Notes under the pieces: generated by a model
The model's database searches: none
What the model was told of the DNA's origin: nothing
Seen by the model: only the letters and a program-made list of their open reading frames with translations
Shown here: piece after piece, positions 36,768 to 46,423 of the stretch
Numbering within the stretch: the stretch's first letter is position 1
Layout of the letters: each line of letters starts with the position of its first letter
Program-made: the position numbers and the translations under genes
From: Scandinavium goeteborgense
GTDB taxonomy: Bacteria; Pseudomonadota; Gammaproteobacteria; Enterobacterales; Enterobacteriaceae
NCBI RefSeq assembly: GCF_003935895.2
Contig: NZ_CP054058.1
Span: 1,550,001 to 1,614,000 of the forward strand
Length of the DNA: 64,000 bases
Direction: 5' to 3'

Positions 36768-37241
36768 ATGGATTACAGCATTACGCAGGAAAATCGCCGC
36801 GTCATCGCCGGTTTTCATCTGGTTGGCCCGTGGGAGAAGACTGTCAAACAGGGCTTTGAGCAGCTAACTATGTGGGTGAACGGGCATAAGATCCACGCCA
36901 AAGAATGGGTGGCGGTTTACTACGACAACCCCGATCAGGTGCCAGCGGAAAAACTGCGGGCAGACACCGTGGTCACCGTAGAAGACGGCTTCACGATACC
37001 CGCCAATAGTGAAGGGGTGATCGTCACCGAGATCGCGGCCGGAATGTACGCCAAAGCGCCTGCGCGCGTGGTCGATCATGACTTCTCCACGCCGTGGTAC
37101 CAGTTCTTCAATAGCGTGCTGGAGGACAAAGACTACGAGTTAGAGGCTAAACCGTGCTTCGAACTCTATCTCAATGACGGTAATCAGGATGGTCATTGGG
37201 ATATCGAAATGTATGTACCTGTTAAAAAACGCGCTGTTTAA
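36768..37241 (+). CDS. sbmC: DNA gyrase inhibitor SbmC (GyrI)
   Basis: 157 aa, the E. coli length. GyrI/AraC effector-type fold (SRPBCC-like; [20 protein letters not shown] at the start and [23 protein letters not shown] at the end). Counters toxins acting on gyrase, such as microcin B17 and CcdB. CGGAGG at 36758-36763 precedes the ATG. The LexA box at 36730-36745 indicates SOS induction. Confidence 0.95.
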   Translation: MDYSITQENRRVIAGFHLVGPWEKTVKQGFEQLTMWVNGHKIHAKEWVAVYYDNPDQVPAEKLRADTVVTVEDGFTIPANSEGVIVTEIAAGMYAKAPARVVDHDFSTPWYQFFNSVLEDKDYELEAKPCFELYLNDGNQDGHWDIEMYVPVKKRAV

Positions 37242-37342
37242 AGTAAACAAGCCTGCTTTTTAAAAGGTTATTTACGCATCCGTGATGCCAGAGGCAGAAA
37301 AACAGATACAATTGTGTTTTCTGCCCTGGCCGGAGTGCGGGT

Positions 37343-38401
37343 GTGCGCGCTGATAAATCACTGAGTCCTTTTGAAATTCGTCTATACCGCAACTACCGTA
37401 TTGTTCACGGGGTGCGGATAGCTCTCGCGTTCGTGCTGACGTTTCTGTTGGTGCGCCTTTTTCACGTACCTGAAGGCACCTGGCCGCTCATAACGCTGGT
37501 CGTTATCATGGGGCCAATCTCTTTCTGGGGAAACGTGGTCCCACGCGCGTTTGAGCGAATCGGCGGCACGATTTTCGGTTCCATACTCGGGCTGGTGGCG
37601 CTGAAGCTGGAGCTGATGTCGCTGCCGCTGATGTTACTGTGGTGCGCGGCGGCGATGTTCCTCTGCGGCTGGCTGGCGCTGGGCAATAAACCGTATCAGG
37701 CGCTGTTGATTGGCATCACGCTGGCGGTGGTTGTCGGTGCGCCGCCGGGTGATATGCACATGGCGCTGTGGCGAAGCGGGGATGTGATTATCGGTTCACT
37801 GCTTGCGATGCTGTTTACCGGGATTTGGCCGCAGCGGGCGTTTCTTCACTGGCGCATCCAGATGGCAAACTACGTCACTGAATTTAACCGCCTCTATCAA
37901 ACCGGATTTTCGCCGAACTTACTCGAACGCCCGCGCCTTGAACGCCGACTGCAAAAAGTTCTGAACGACGTGGTGAAGATGCGTGGCCTGATCACGCCCG
38001 CCAGCAAAGAGACCCACATACAGAAATCGATTTTTGAAGGCATTCAGACGGTGAATCGTAATCTGGTCTGTATGCTTGAGCTGCAAATCAACGCCTGGTG
38101 GGCCTCTCGCGACAGCCACTATCTGATGCTCAACTCCCCCACGCTGCGAGACATGCAGCAAATGACCCAGCAGACGCTGCTCACCATTGCGCACGCGCTG
38201 TACGAAGGCAACCCGCAGCCGATTCTGGCGAACAACGAAAAGCTGAACGACATTGTCGTCGAGCTACGCCAGCTGGTGAATGATTATAAGGGCAAAGACC
38301 TGGCGGAAACGCCGATGCACGGTTATGTCTGGCTAAGCATGGAGCTGGCCCGACAACTGGAACTGCTGTCGCATTTGATTTGTCGGGCGTTGCGCAAATA
38401 A
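37343..38401 (+). CDS. yeeA: FUSC-family inner membrane protein YeeA
   Basis: 352 aa, the E. coli length. Six or so N-terminal membrane segments (about residues 25-165, for example LPLMLLWCAAAMFLCGWLAL) and a cytoplasmic helical C-terminus. The family includes aromatic-acid exporters and YccS-like proteins; the substrate of YeeA is unknown. The start is GTG, with GGAG at 37332-37335. It follows sbmC by 101 bp. Confidence 0.93.
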   Translation: MRADKSLSPFEIRLYRNYRIVHGVRIALAFVLTFLLVRLFHVPEGTWPLITLVVIMGPISFWGNVVPRAFERIGGTIFGSILGLVALKLELMSLPLMLLWCAAAMFLCGWLALGNKPYQALLIGITLAVVVGAPPGDMHMALWRSGDVIIGSLLAMLFTGIWPQRAFLHWRIQMANYVTEFNRLYQTGFSPNLLERPRLERRLQKVLNDVVKMRGLITPASKETHIQKSIFEGIQTVNRNLVCMLELQINAWWASRDSHYLMLNSPTLRDMQQMTQQTLLTIAHALYEGNPQPILANNEKLNDIVVELRQLVNDYKGKDLAETPMHGYVWLSMELARQLELLSHLICRALRK

Positions 38402-38494
38402 CGTCCACCCGGTCACGGTTTGCCGCGTGCTTGTTTCGATTCAGCTACGTTTAGGGTTATGATTGAGGCAGAGCAAAAACCATTGTCATTCGCG

Positions 38495-38525
38495 GCCGCT
38501 AGCAGTTATGTTTATCCGTAGCGGC
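38495..38525. repeat. Inverted repeat between yeeA and tmaR
   Basis: GCCGCTA (38495-38501) and TAGCGGC (38519-38525) are separated by 17 bp and followed by a short T-rich stretch. It could be a weak terminator for yeeA or a leader hairpin of tmaR. Confidence 0.5.
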
Positions 38526-38565
38526 TGTTTTACGAATCCGAATCTCAATTATCAGGGGTGTAAAA

Positions 38566-38901
38566 ATGGAATCAACCAAACCTTCGTTCCAGGACGTTCT
38601 GGAGTTTGTTCGTCTGTTCCGTCGTAAAAACAAACTGCAGCGCGAAATTCAGGACGTTGAGAAAAAGGTCCGTGACAACCAGAAGCGTGTGCTGCTGCTT
38701 GATAACCTCAGTGACTACATCAAACCCGGCATGAGCGTTGAAGCTATTCAGGGCATCATCGCCAGCATGAAAACTGACTACGAAGATCGCGTAGACGACT
38801 ACATCATCAAAAACGCTGAGCTGTCTAAAGAGCGTCGCGAGATCTCTAAAAAACTGAAAGTGATGGGCGAGCTGAAATCAGCTGACAGCAAATCCGAGTA
38901 A
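38566..38901 (+). CDS. tmaR: Pole localiser protein TmaR (YeeX)
   Basis: 111 aa (109 in E. coli), almost entirely helical and charged, with coiled-coil heptads from about residue 20 ([20 protein letters not shown]). In E. coli it clusters at the pole and recruits phosphotransferase enzyme I, controlling sugar uptake. The C-terminal tail (SADSKSE) differs slightly. A strong terminator follows. Confidence 0.93.
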   Translation: MESTKPSFQDVLEFVRLFRRKNKLQREIQDVEKKVRDNQKRVLLLDNLSDYIKPGMSVEAIQGIIASMKTDYEDRVDDYIIKNAELSKERREISKKLKVMGELKSADSKSE

Positions 38902-38930
38902 GTTTGCACGTCTCAGAAGTGTGAATATGA

Positions 38931-38956
38931 AAACCCCGCCGATGCGGGGTTTTTTT
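38931..38956 (+). terminator. Terminator after tmaR
   Basis: ACCCCGC (38933-38939) and GCGGGGT (38944-38950) with a CGAT loop and seven T. Confidence 0.9.
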
Positions 38957-39107
38957 ATGGCTGCAACAGAACGCTTCACGCGTTGTTCAGTTTGCGTTCA
39001 CGACGATACAACGCCAAGAGGTCCTGCGCTTTAAGTCAGGAGAATTGCGCTCCCGATGCAGAGGGCTATATTTAGCCTATCAACAACATGTCGATAATAG
39101 GGAAATT

Positions 39108-40043
39108 ATGCTTCGTTTACTCTCGCTTACTCTGGGGCTCGCGGCTGTTATCCATAGCGCCCAGGCGGTGACCTATCCGCTTCCTCCCGAAGGAAGTCGC
39201 CTGGTCGGCGCGCCGTTAATCGTTACCGTTCCGGAGGGGAATACCCAGCCGCTGGAATATTTTGCCGCGCAGTACGGGCAGGGGTTCAGCAACATGCTGG
39301 AGGCCAATCCAGGCGTTGACCCGTTCTTGCCAAAAGCAGGGACGACTTTGACCATTCCGCAGCAGCTGATCCTGCCGGACACGGTCCGCGAGGGCATTGT
39401 GATTAACGTCGCCGAAATGCGGCTTTATTATTATCCGCCGGGGAGCAACACGGTGGAGGTGTTACCGATTGGAATTGGTCAGGCTGGGCGCGAAACGCCG
39501 CGAAACTGGGTGACGAAAGTGGAGCGTAAGCAGGAAGCCCCGGCCTGGACGCCGACGGCGAATACCCGGCGCGAGTATGCGAAAGAGGGGAAAACGTTGC
39601 CTGCATTCGTGCCGCCGGGCGAGGATAACCCGATGGGGCTGTACGCCATTTATATCGGCAAGCTGTACGCCATTCACGGCACTAATGCCAACTTTGGTAT
39701 CGGCCTGCGCGTCAGTCAGGGATGCATCCGCCTGCGCAAAGACGACATTAAATATCTGTTTGATAACGTGCCGGAAGGGACGCGCGTCCAGCTTATCGAC
39801 AGGCCAGTGAAATCCACCGTCGAACCTGACGGACTGCGGTGGCTGGAGGTGCATGAGCCGTTGTCCCGGAACCGTGCGGAGTTTGAGTCTGATAAGAAAG
39901 TCCCACTGCCGATGACCCCGACATTGAACACCGCGACTCGGGGCGCCGACGTGAACGCCAGCGTCGCCAGTGCCGCGCTAACGCGTCGTTCAGGGATGCC
40001 AGTGATGGTGAGTGCAGGAGTTGCAAATACCGGGCAGTTGTAA
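39108..40043 (+). CDS. ldtA: L,D-transpeptidase LdtA (ErfK)
   Basis: 311 aa (310 in E. coli), exported: signal peptide residues 1-20 ending HSAQA. A LysM-like segment (about 40-85, with [19 protein letters not shown]) precedes the YkuD catalytic domain. Catalytic His190 lies in [10 protein letters not shown] and Cys206 in VSQGCIRLR. Attaches Braun lipoprotein to peptidoglycan. I chose ATG 39108, which gives a clean signal peptide and has AGGGA upstream. Confidence 0.94.
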   Translation: MLRLLSLTLGLAAVIHSAQAVTYPLPPEGSRLVGAPLIVTVPEGNTQPLEYFAAQYGQGFSNMLEANPGVDPFLPKAGTTLTIPQQLILPDTVREGIVINVAEMRLYYYPPGSNTVEVLPIGIGQAGRETPRNWVTKVERKQEAPAWTPTANTRREYAKEGKTLPAFVPPGEDNPMGLYAIYIGKLYAIHGTNANFGIGLRVSQGCIRLRKDDIKYLFDNVPEGTRVQLIDRPVKSTVEPDGLRWLEVHEPLSRNRAEFESDKKVPLPMTPTLNTATRGADVNASVASAALTRRSGMPVMVSAGVANTGQL

Positions 40044-40063
40044 TTCTCGGTGAGACAAAAAAG

Positions 40064-40096
40064 CAAAAAGCCCGCTCAGTTTCCTGAGCAGGCTTC
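40064..40096 (-). terminator. Terminator of tRNA-Asn copy 1
   Basis: On the minus strand AAGCCTGCTCAG, loop GAAA, CTGAGCGGGCTT and a U-rich tail. The same hairpin follows all four tRNA-Asn copies; here it also faces the end of ldtA. Confidence 0.88.
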
Positions 40097-40103
40097 TTAA
40101 ATA

Positions 40104-40179
40104 TGGCTCCTCTGACTGGACTCGAACCAGTGACATACGGATTAACAGTCCGCCGTTCTACCGACTGAACTACAGAGGA
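40104..40179 (-). tRNA. tRNA-Asn(GTT), copy 1
   Basis: 76 nt including encoded CCA; sequence TCCTCTGTAGTTCAGTCGG... with anticodon GTT in GGACTGTTAATCC and T-loop GGTTCGAGTCC. Same mature sequence as the copies at 49730, 55077 and 57500. Confidence 0.97.
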
Positions 40180-40193
40180 ATCGGTTGGAGGCT

Positions 40194-40222
40194 TATCTTA
40201 GCGGCGAAAAAAATTTTGTCAA
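40194..40222 (-). promoter_or_regulatory. Promoter of tRNA-Asn copy 1
   Basis: On the minus strand TTGACA (40217-40222), 17-bp spacer, AAGATA (40194-40199), then the tRNA after 14 bp. Confidence 0.75.
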
Positions 40223-40371
40223 ACCTCAATGCAAACCTTTCGTCGCGACTGCCGGTTCTGTCAACAATCTGTTGTATTTACCCACAATTTAAACGCAATT
40301 CAACGTTGCAGGATTGCCATTTCTCCCTCATCATTTAAAACGAGGTTTCAACTTTCTCTCTAAGGCACCCT

Positions 40372-41796
40372 TTGAACGTCTCTGCCGCAGTACGCCAGGC
40401 CGTCACCCGCACTACCTGGTATAAAAACCGCAAAACCTACCGTGTTCTGTTCTGGCGTGAAATCACCCCTCTTGCTGTGCCTATCTTTCTGGAAAATACC
40501 TGCGTTCTGTTAATGGGCGTGTTGAGTACATTCCTGGTGAGCTGGCTCGGGGCGGATGCCATGGCCGGGGTCGGGCTGGCAGACAGCTTCAACATGGTAA
40601 TTATGGCGTTCTTTACCGCTATCGATCTCGGTACCACGGTGGTCGTTGCCTTCAGTCTCGGCAAGCGTAATCGAAAACAGGCGAGGGCGGCTGCCCGTCA
40701 GTCGCTGGTTATCATGACGCTGTTCTCTATTATCCTCGCTGCGGTCATTCATATGTTTGGCCGGGAAATCATCGAAGTGGTGGCCGGGGCGGCAACACCC
40801 CACGTCAAAGAGCTGGCGCTGACCTATCTCGAATTGACGGTGCTGAGCTACCCGGCGGCGGCGATTGCACTGATCGGCAGCGGAGCACTGCGCGGGGCGG
40901 GCAACACCAAAATTCCGCTGCTGATTAACGGCGGGATGAACATCCTGAACATTATTATCAGTAGCGTCCTGATTTACGGGGCGTTTTCCTGGCAGGGCAT
41001 GGGGTTCATGGGCGCCGGGCTGGGGCTGACGATTTCGCGCTACATCGGCGCGATTGGGATTGTCGCGGTGCTGGCGGTCGGTTTTAATCCGGCGCTGCGT
41101 ATTCCGCTCAAGAGTTACATCAAGCCGCTTAACTTCGCCATTATCTGGGAAGTGATGGGGATTGGTATTCCGGCGAGTATTGAATCGGTGTTGTTTAACA
41201 GCGGTAAACTGCTGACGCAGATGTTCGTCGCCGGGATGGGAACCGACGTTATCGCCGGGAACTTTATCGCCTTTTCAGTGGCGTCGTTGATCAACCTGCC
41301 GGGGAACGCGCTGGGCTCAGCGTCGACCATTATTACCGGCAAGCGACTTGGCAAAGGGCAAATTGGCCAGGCGGAAAAACAGCTTCGCCATGTGTTCTGG
41401 ATGTCGACCATCGTGCTGACTGCCATTGCCTGGGGCACCGCCCCGTTCGCCGGGCTGTTCGCTTCTTTCTATACCCACGAAGCGGATGTGAAAGAAGTGG
41501 TGAAAGAGCTTCTGTGGCTGAACGCCGCGTTTATGCCGATTTGGTCTGCGTCGTGGGTGTTACCGGCCGGGCTGAAAGGCGCGCGTGATGCACGTTACGC
41601 CATGTGGGTGTCGATGTTCAGCATGTGGGGTGCCCGCGTGGTGGCCGGTTACTTCCTCGGGATTGTTCTGGGCTGGGGCGTGGTCGGCGTATGGCTCGGC
41701 ATGTTCCTCGACTGGGCAGTGCGCGGCGTGGCGTTCTACTGGCGGATGATCAGCGGCCGCTGGCTGTGGAAATACCCGCGAGTGAGAAACCAATAA
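40372..41796 (+). CDS. yeeO: MATE-family exporter YeeO
   Basis: Multidrug/toxin exporter of the MATE family, 474 aa, about twelve membrane segments in two halves. EITPLAVPIFLENTCVLLMGVLST begins TM1 and GSGALRGAGNTKIPL is the conserved loop. E. coli YeeO has been linked to FMN/FAD and dipeptide export. The start is TTG, with AAGG 6 bp upstream. It lies just beyond tRNA-Asn copy 1, the same neighbourhood as in E. coli. Confidence 0.9.
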   Translation: MNVSAAVRQAVTRTTWYKNRKTYRVLFWREITPLAVPIFLENTCVLLMGVLSTFLVSWLGADAMAGVGLADSFNMVIMAFFTAIDLGTTVVVAFSLGKRNRKQARAAARQSLVIMTLFSIILAAVIHMFGREIIEVVAGAATPHVKELALTYLELTVLSYPAAAIALIGSGALRGAGNTKIPLLINGGMNILNIIISSVLIYGAFSWQGMGFMGAGLGLTISRYIGAIGIVAVLAVGFNPALRIPLKSYIKPLNFAIIWEVMGIGIPASIESVLFNSGKLLTQMFVAGMGTDVIAGNFIAFSVASLINLPGNALGSASTIITGKRLGKGQIGQAEKQLRHVFWMSTIVLTAIAWGTAPFAGLFASFYTHEADVKEVVKELLWLNAAFMPIWSASWVLPAGLKGARDARYAMWVSMFSMWGARVVAGYFLGIVLGWGVVGVWLGMFLDWAVRGVAFYWRMISGRWLWKYPRVRNQ

Positions 41797-41826
41797 AAAA
41801 ACGCACAGGGGATCTTTCTGTGCGTT
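41795..41826 (-). terminator. Terminator facing yeeO/puuB
   Basis: AACGCACAG (41800-41808) and CTGTGCGTT (41818-41826). The A run before it makes it a terminator on the minus strand (for puuBCRD readthrough past the REP pair); a T run is lacking on the plus strand. Confidence 0.7.
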
Positions 41827-41846
41827 GGGCGAAATATCAAAGCAGC

Positions 41847-41929
41847 GCCCGGCGGCGCAAGCTTGCCGGGCCTACGAAGGTACTAAGCTCTTGAATTTTG
41901 TAGGCCCGGTAAGCATCGCGCCACCGGGC
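41847..41929. repeat. REP pair (BIME) between yeeO and puuB
   Basis: Two head-to-head palindromic units: GCCCGGCGGCGC... to GGGCCTAC (41847-41875) and GTAGGCCCGG... to CACCGGGC (41900-41929). These are the GC-rich extragenic palindromes common in this group. Confidence 0.88.
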
Positions 41930-41945
41930 AACATACAAGAGAGCA

Positions 41946-43226
41946 TTACACCCCAAGGCGATCGCGAAGACTATAATATGCCGCACCCATCGCGGTGAAC
42001 GGAATGCGCAGCGTACGCCCACCCGGGAACGGGTAGTGCGGCAGTTTGGCAAACGCATCAAAGCGTTCTGCATCGCCACGCAGTAACTCGGAAATCAAAC
42101 GTCCCGCCAGATGCGTACAGGTCACACCGTGGCCGCTGTAACCCTGCATGTAATAAATGTTTTTATCCAGACGCCCAAACTGCGGCATGCGTGACAGCGT
42201 CAGCAGGAAATTGCCGGTCCAGCTGTAGTCAATCTTCACGCCTTTCAGCTGCGGGAAGGTTTTCAGCAGGTTCGGCATCACCAGACGCTCGACATCCGCC
42301 GGATCACGCGCACCGTACACCACGCCGCCGCCGTACAGCAGGCGGTTGTCACCGGTCAGACGGTAATAATCGAGCAGATAGTTACAGTCCTCGACGCAGT
42401 AGTTATTTGGAATCAGCGAACGTGCGACGTCTTCGCTCAATGGCTCCGTGGTCAACACCTGGGTGCCGCACGGCATGCTGCGTTTCGCCAGATCCGGCTC
42501 GAGCTTGTCGCCCAGATAAGCGTTCCCCGCCACAATCACGTACTTCGCCGTCACCTGGCCATTTGCGGTGCTAACCACCGCCGGGCTGCTGTGCTGAATA
42601 TTCGTCACCGGCGATTGCTCATATACGCGGCCCCCGTTCAGGCGAATCGCATTCGCTTCACCAATCGCCAGATTCAGCGGATGAATATGTCCGCCGCTGT
42701 GATCAAGCAGAGCGCCGACATAGCGATCGCTGTCCACTTCACGCTTCAGCTCGTTGGCGTCCAGTATTTCCAGCTGGGTGTTGCCGTAGCGTTCCCAGTT
42801 GGCTTTCTGCTCTTCCAGCGTTTCGAGCTGTTTGTGGTTCATCGCCACGAACAGGCCGCCCGGACGATAATCGCAGTCAATCTGATAGCGCTTGATGCGC
42901 TCGCGAATAATCTTGCCGCCTTCAAACATCATGCTGCCGAGCATTTTGGCCGAATCCGGGCCGTAGGTGCGCTCGATAACGTCGATATCACGGCTGTAAG
43001 AGTTAACCAGCTGGCCGCCGTTGCGACCGCTGGCGCCGAAACCGATGCGTGCCGATTCCAGCAGCACCACGTCGTAACCCATTTCGGCAAGATGCAGCGC
43101 GGAAGAAAGCCCGGTGTAACCGCCGCCGACCACGCACACGTCACAGGTGACGGACTCGCTCAGGGTTGGAAACGGTTCATACTGATTGGCGCTCGCGGCG
43201 TAATAGCTGGTGGTATGTTCAGTCAT
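41946..43226 (-). CDS. puuB: Gamma-glutamylputrescine oxidase PuuB
   Basis: FAD-dependent amine oxidoreductase (DAO family), 426 aa, the E. coli length. FAD fold CDVCVVGGGYTGLSSALHLAEMG near residue 29. Oxidises gamma-glutamylputrescine to the aldehyde used by PuuC. It is two bases from puuC, so the two are one transcript. In E. coli puuE (GABA aminotransferase) follows puuB; here the next gene is yeeO on the other strand and puuE is absent from this locus. Confidence 0.95.
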   Translation of the reverse strand: MTEHTTSYYAASANQYEPFPTLSESVTCDVCVVGGGYTGLSSALHLAEMGYDVVLLESARIGFGASGRNGGQLVNSYSRDIDVIERTYGPDSAKMLGSMMFEGGKIIRERIKRYQIDCDYRPGGLFVAMNHKQLETLEEQKANWERYGNTQLEILDANELKREVDSDRYVGALLDHSGGHIHPLNLAIGEANAIRLNGGRVYEQSPVTNIQHSSPAVVSTANGQVTAKYVIVAGNAYLGDKLEPDLAKRSMPCGTQVLTTEPLSEDVARSLIPNNYCVEDCNYLLDYYRLTGDNRLLYGGGVVYGARDPADVERLVMPNLLKTFPQLKGVKIDYSWTGNFLLTLSRMPQFGRLDKNIYYMQGYSGHGVTCTHLAGRLISELLRGDAERFDAFAKLPHYPFPGGRTLRIPFTAMGAAYYSLRDRLGV

Positions 43227-43228
43227 GA

Positions 43229-44716
43229 TTAAGGCTCCAGGGCAATCCAGATAGTTTTCAGTTCACTAAATTTTTCCAGGGCGTGCAGGGACTTATCGCG
43301 CCCGTTACCGCTCTGCTTATAACCACCGAACGGCACGGTCATGTCGCCATCGTTATAGTTGTTCACAAACACGGAACCGGCTTTCAGGCGGCGGCTCATG
43401 CGGTGCGCACGTGACAGGTCGTTGGTCCACACGGCAGCGCCGAGTCCGTATTCACTGTCGTTGGCCAGCTCCAGCGCCTGCGCTTCGGTTTTAAAGCGGG
43501 TGACAACCAGCACCGGGCCGAAGATTTCATCGCGACCCACACGAGCTGTCGGTGCGGTATCGACAAAAATTGTCGGGCCGATAGCCGCCGGATGTTTGCC
43601 GTCGCGGCCATCCAGCGCCAGCGTGCCCTGAGTTTCACCGTCGCGAATAAAACTGTGCACGGTGTCGGCATGGGCGTTATCGATCAGCGTACCCATGGTC
43701 GTTTTCGGATCGAGCGGATTACCCGGCTGCCAGTTTTTAGCCTGCTCTTTCAGCAGCGCGATGAAATGGTCGGCGATGCTCTCTTCCAGCAGCAGTCGCG
43801 TCCCGGCGATACACACCTGACCCTGGTTGTAGAAAATGCCTGCGGCGGTGTTGGCGGCGGCTTTTTCAAGATCCGGGCAATCGGCGAACACAATGTTGGC
43901 GCTCTTGCCGCCAGCTTCCAGCCACACGCGTTTCATGTTGCTGTCACCCGCGTCTTTCAGCAGCTGTTTGCCGGTGCGGGTCGAGCCGGTGAAGGTGATG
44001 ACGTCCACGTCCGGATGCTGAGACAGCGCCTGGCCCGCTTCATGACCAAAGCCACTGATGACGTTGAATACGCCGTCTGGCAGCCCGGCTTGTTTCGCCA
44101 GCTGCGCCAGACGAAGGGCGGTTAACGGGGATTTCTCGGAAGGTTTGAGGATAACGCTATTGCCTGACGCCAGCGCCGGGCCCAGTTTCCAGCAGGCTAG
44201 CAGCAGCGGGAAGTTCCACGGCACCACGGCGGCCACCACGCCAATCGGTTCACGCACAATCAGCGCCAGCTCGTTCACCCCGGTGGTGGCGACTTCGCCA
44301 TACACTTTGTCGATAGCTTCGGCATACCAGCGGATAGCGCGGGCCGCGCCGGGAATATCATCAAGCAGGCTATGGCGAATAGGCTTGCCGGTGTCGAGTG
44401 TCTCCAGCAGCGCCAGCTCCTCGTGATGCTGTTCCATCAAATCCGCCAACTTAGTCAGCACCGCTTTGCGTTTAGCAGGCGATGCTTGCGACCAGTCTCC
44501 GCGCTCGAAAACCTCGCGAGCACCGCGCACGGCGATATCCACATCGGCTTTTTTCCCGCGCGCCACTTGGGCAAGCGGGCATTGTCCGGCGGGGTCCACA
44601 ATTTCAAAGGTGCTATTGTCTTGCGCCTGGCAGTATTCGCCATTAATAAACAAACGGGTTTCTAAAGAGATATTTTTCGCTTTTTCCTGCCAGTAATTCA
44701 GATGCTGAAAGTCCAT
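43229..44716 (-). CDS. puuC: Gamma-glutamyl-gamma-aminobutyraldehyde dehydrogenase PuuC
   Basis: NAD(P)-dependent aldehyde dehydrogenase, 495 aa. Active-site Glu in VWLEAGGKSANIVF and Cys in YNQGQVCIAGTRLLLEE; FTGSTRTGKQLL is the cofactor motif. Converts gamma-glutamyl-gamma-aminobutyraldehyde to gamma-glutamyl-GABA, the substrate of PuuD. 148 bp separate it from puuR upstream. Confidence 0.95.
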   Translation of the reverse strand: MDFQHLNYWQEKAKNISLETRLFINGEYCQAQDNSTFEIVDPAGQCPLAQVARGKKADVDIAVRGAREVFERGDWSQASPAKRKAVLTKLADLMEQHHEELALLETLDTGKPIRHSLLDDIPGAARAIRWYAEAIDKVYGEVATTGVNELALIVREPIGVVAAVVPWNFPLLLACWKLGPALASGNSVILKPSEKSPLTALRLAQLAKQAGLPDGVFNVISGFGHEAGQALSQHPDVDVITFTGSTRTGKQLLKDAGDSNMKRVWLEAGGKSANIVFADCPDLEKAAANTAAGIFYNQGQVCIAGTRLLLEESIADHFIALLKEQAKNWQPGNPLDPKTTMGTLIDNAHADTVHSFIRDGETQGTLALDGRDGKHPAAIGPTIFVDTAPTARVGRDEIFGPVLVVTRFKTEAQALELANDSEYGLGAAVWTNDLSRAHRMSRRLKAGSVFVNNYNDGDMTVPFGGYKQSGNGRDKSLHALEKFSELKTIWIALEP

Positions 44717-44864
44717 AGTGACTCCTTTGTATTCAATAAGATAATCGGTCTTTCTCTGCTGCTATCGGCAAAATCTGGCTGCAAAACGCCCCAGGAAATA
44801 AATCCTGTAAAAAGGCGCTATTTAAAAAGGCCTGAGAAATCAGGCCAAATTTAATTCAGGAATA

Positions 44865-45422
44865 TCAGAACGTGGTGGGGGTATGGGCACTGATGATGCG
44901 GCATATGCCTGCGGAAGTGTTGCTGAAGCTGTGCGGTATGCCGGTGTTGATGGCATAACTTTGCCCTGCAACGAGGTGATAATCCTGGCCGTTGATGGTC
45001 AGAATCACGTCACCTTCCAGTATCGTGCCTATTTCCTCACCCTGGTGTTTGATCCGCTCCCCGGTTGTTGTGCCCGGTTGATACGTCTCGAAGATCATTG
45101 CCAGTGTCCGGTTCGGATTTCCGTTGTGAACCAACTTCATTGAAACACCCTGACTGCCGATTTCAATCAGGTCATCCTGATTAATAACCACCTGCGGCTC
45201 ATCAGGTTTTTCCGGGTCCGCGAAGAACTCGGAGAGCGACAGCCCATAAACTTTCAGCAACTTTTGCAAGGTACTGATGGCAGGACTGACTTTGTCCTGT
45301 TCTATGGTGCTGATGGCACTATGCGTTAATCCAGACAGTTCGGCGGCACGACGTTGTGAAAGACCCAATTGTTGGCGGATCGCTGACAAACGTTTACCCG
45401 GCGCCAGGCCGTCATCGCTCAT
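44865..45422 (-). CDS. puuR: Transcriptional repressor PuuR
   Basis: 185 aa: N-terminal XRE-type helix-turn-helix (LGLSQRRAAELSGLTHSAISTIEQ, about residues 19-42) and a C-terminal cupin that senses putrescine (PGTTTGERIKHQGEEIGTILEGDVIL). Represses the puu genes until putrescine is present. It lies between puuD and puuC as in E. coli. Confidence 0.95.
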   Translation of the reverse strand: MSDDGLAPGKRLSAIRQQLGLSQRRAAELSGLTHSAISTIEQDKVSPAISTLQKLLKVYGLSLSEFFADPEKPDEPQVVINQDDLIEIGSQGVSMKLVHNGNPNRTLAMIFETYQPGTTTGERIKHQGEEIGTILEGDVILTINGQDYHLVAGQSYAINTGIPHSFSNTSAGICRIISAHTPTTF

Positions 45423-45447
45423 ATTGGCATTTCCTTAACTGTAGGGG

Positions 45448-46212
45448 TCAGAGTCGCTGTTTTTCAGCGAGGTGGTTCTGACAAGCGGTGATAAAACCTT
45501 CAAGCAACAAACGCGACAGAGCGTATTCGCTGCTGTTCCATTCCGGGTGCCATTGCACACCGAGGGCGAACGGGTGATCGTGAATGCTGGCAGCTTCGAC
45601 CAGGCCATCCTGCGAGCGGGCTTCCACGCGCAGCAGCGGACCGAGCGTTTTCGCGCCTTGACCGTGTAATGAGTTCACCCAAAACGTGTTGCAGCCCGGT
45701 ATTAATCTCGAAAGCAATCCTCCCTCTTGAACCTGAACTTCGTGTGATGGCGCATACTGCTGCTCCACCGGGAGTTCCGAATCTTCACGGTGTTCCAGGA
45801 ACTGAGGCTGATCGCACAGGCGACGATACAGAGTCCCGCCAGTGGCGACAACAAGTTCCTGCAAACCCCGGCAGATGGCGAAAATGGGGATGCGCCTTTC
45901 GAGCCCGGCGGTGATCAACGCCATGCTCAATTCATCACGCCCAGGATCGGCGTCAGGCTCATCGCCGTTTTCACCATAGAGGTGCGGCTGCACATTGCTG
46001 GGGCTGCCGGGTAAGAAGATTCCATCAAGTTTTGGCAGAAGGGCATTCAGCAGTTCCGGCTCCGCCAGCGCATGGGGCAGGGCAATCGGCAAACCGCCGG
46101 CATTTAATACAGCATTCAGGTACTTTTCTTGCAAGGTCTGGGTCTGGTGACCCTTAAGCCTGTTCCTGCACATCACGACACCGATAACTGGCTTGTCAAA
46201 TATATTGCCCAT
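45448..46212 (-). CDS. puuD: Gamma-glutamyl-GABA hydrolase PuuD
   Basis: Class I glutamine-amidotransferase-like hydrolase, 254 aa, the E. coli length. Nucleophile Cys114 in FAICRGLQELVVATGG; His-Glu of the triad in LGVQWHPEWNS. Releases GABA and glutamate. I chose ATG 46212 (MGNIFDKPVIGVV), which has a GAGGGTGAT ribosome site; an 18-residue upstream extension is unlikely. Divergent from puuA across a 211-bp control region. Confidence 0.95.
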   Translation of the reverse strand: MGNIFDKPVIGVVMCRNRLKGHQTQTLQEKYLNAVLNAGGLPIALPHALAEPELLNALLPKLDGIFLPGSPSNVQPHLYGENGDEPDADPGRDELSMALITAGLERRIPIFAICRGLQELVVATGGTLYRRLCDQPQFLEHREDSELPVEQQYAPSHEVQVQEGGLLSRLIPGCNTFWVNSLHGQGAKTLGPLLRVEARSQDGLVEAASIHDHPFALGVQWHPEWNSSEYALSRLLLEGFITACQNHLAEKQRL

Positions 46213-46269
46213 GATCACCCTCACATTCTGGACTAAATTATTGCCAAACTCTTCCATATGGCTCATTTC

Positions 46270-46284
46270 CGTTCATTATTTTCT
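46270..46284 (-). promoter_or_regulatory. Putative PuuR operator (puuD side)
   Basis: On the minus strand AGAAAATAATGAACG resembles the E. coli PuuR box (AAAATATAATGAACA). It lies upstream of puuD in the divergent region. Confidence 0.55.
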
Positions 46285-46328
46285 CAATCTAGCAGTGCGA
46301 TAACCTCTTTGCAAACTCAATTTAACAT

Positions 46329-46378
46329 TTGACAAACATTTAGGTTAACGCCATTGTCGATAGGTGGACATTATATTT
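46329..46378 (+). promoter_or_regulatory. Putative puuA promoter and PuuR operator
   Basis: TTGACA at 46329-46334 with a weak -10 CATTGT at 46352-46357 (17-bp spacer), followed by TGGACATTATATTT (46365-46378), whose complement AAATATAATGTCCA matches the PuuR box. The operator would cover the start of transcription. Confidence 0.55.
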
Positions 46379-46423
46379 AACGGTCGAAATCAGGACCGGC
46401 ATCCAAAGCAACGGCGGTGAATC

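Noticed and set aside
44883..45143. 86-aa plus-strand frame in puuR
   Set aside because: Antisense shadow of puuR without start signals.
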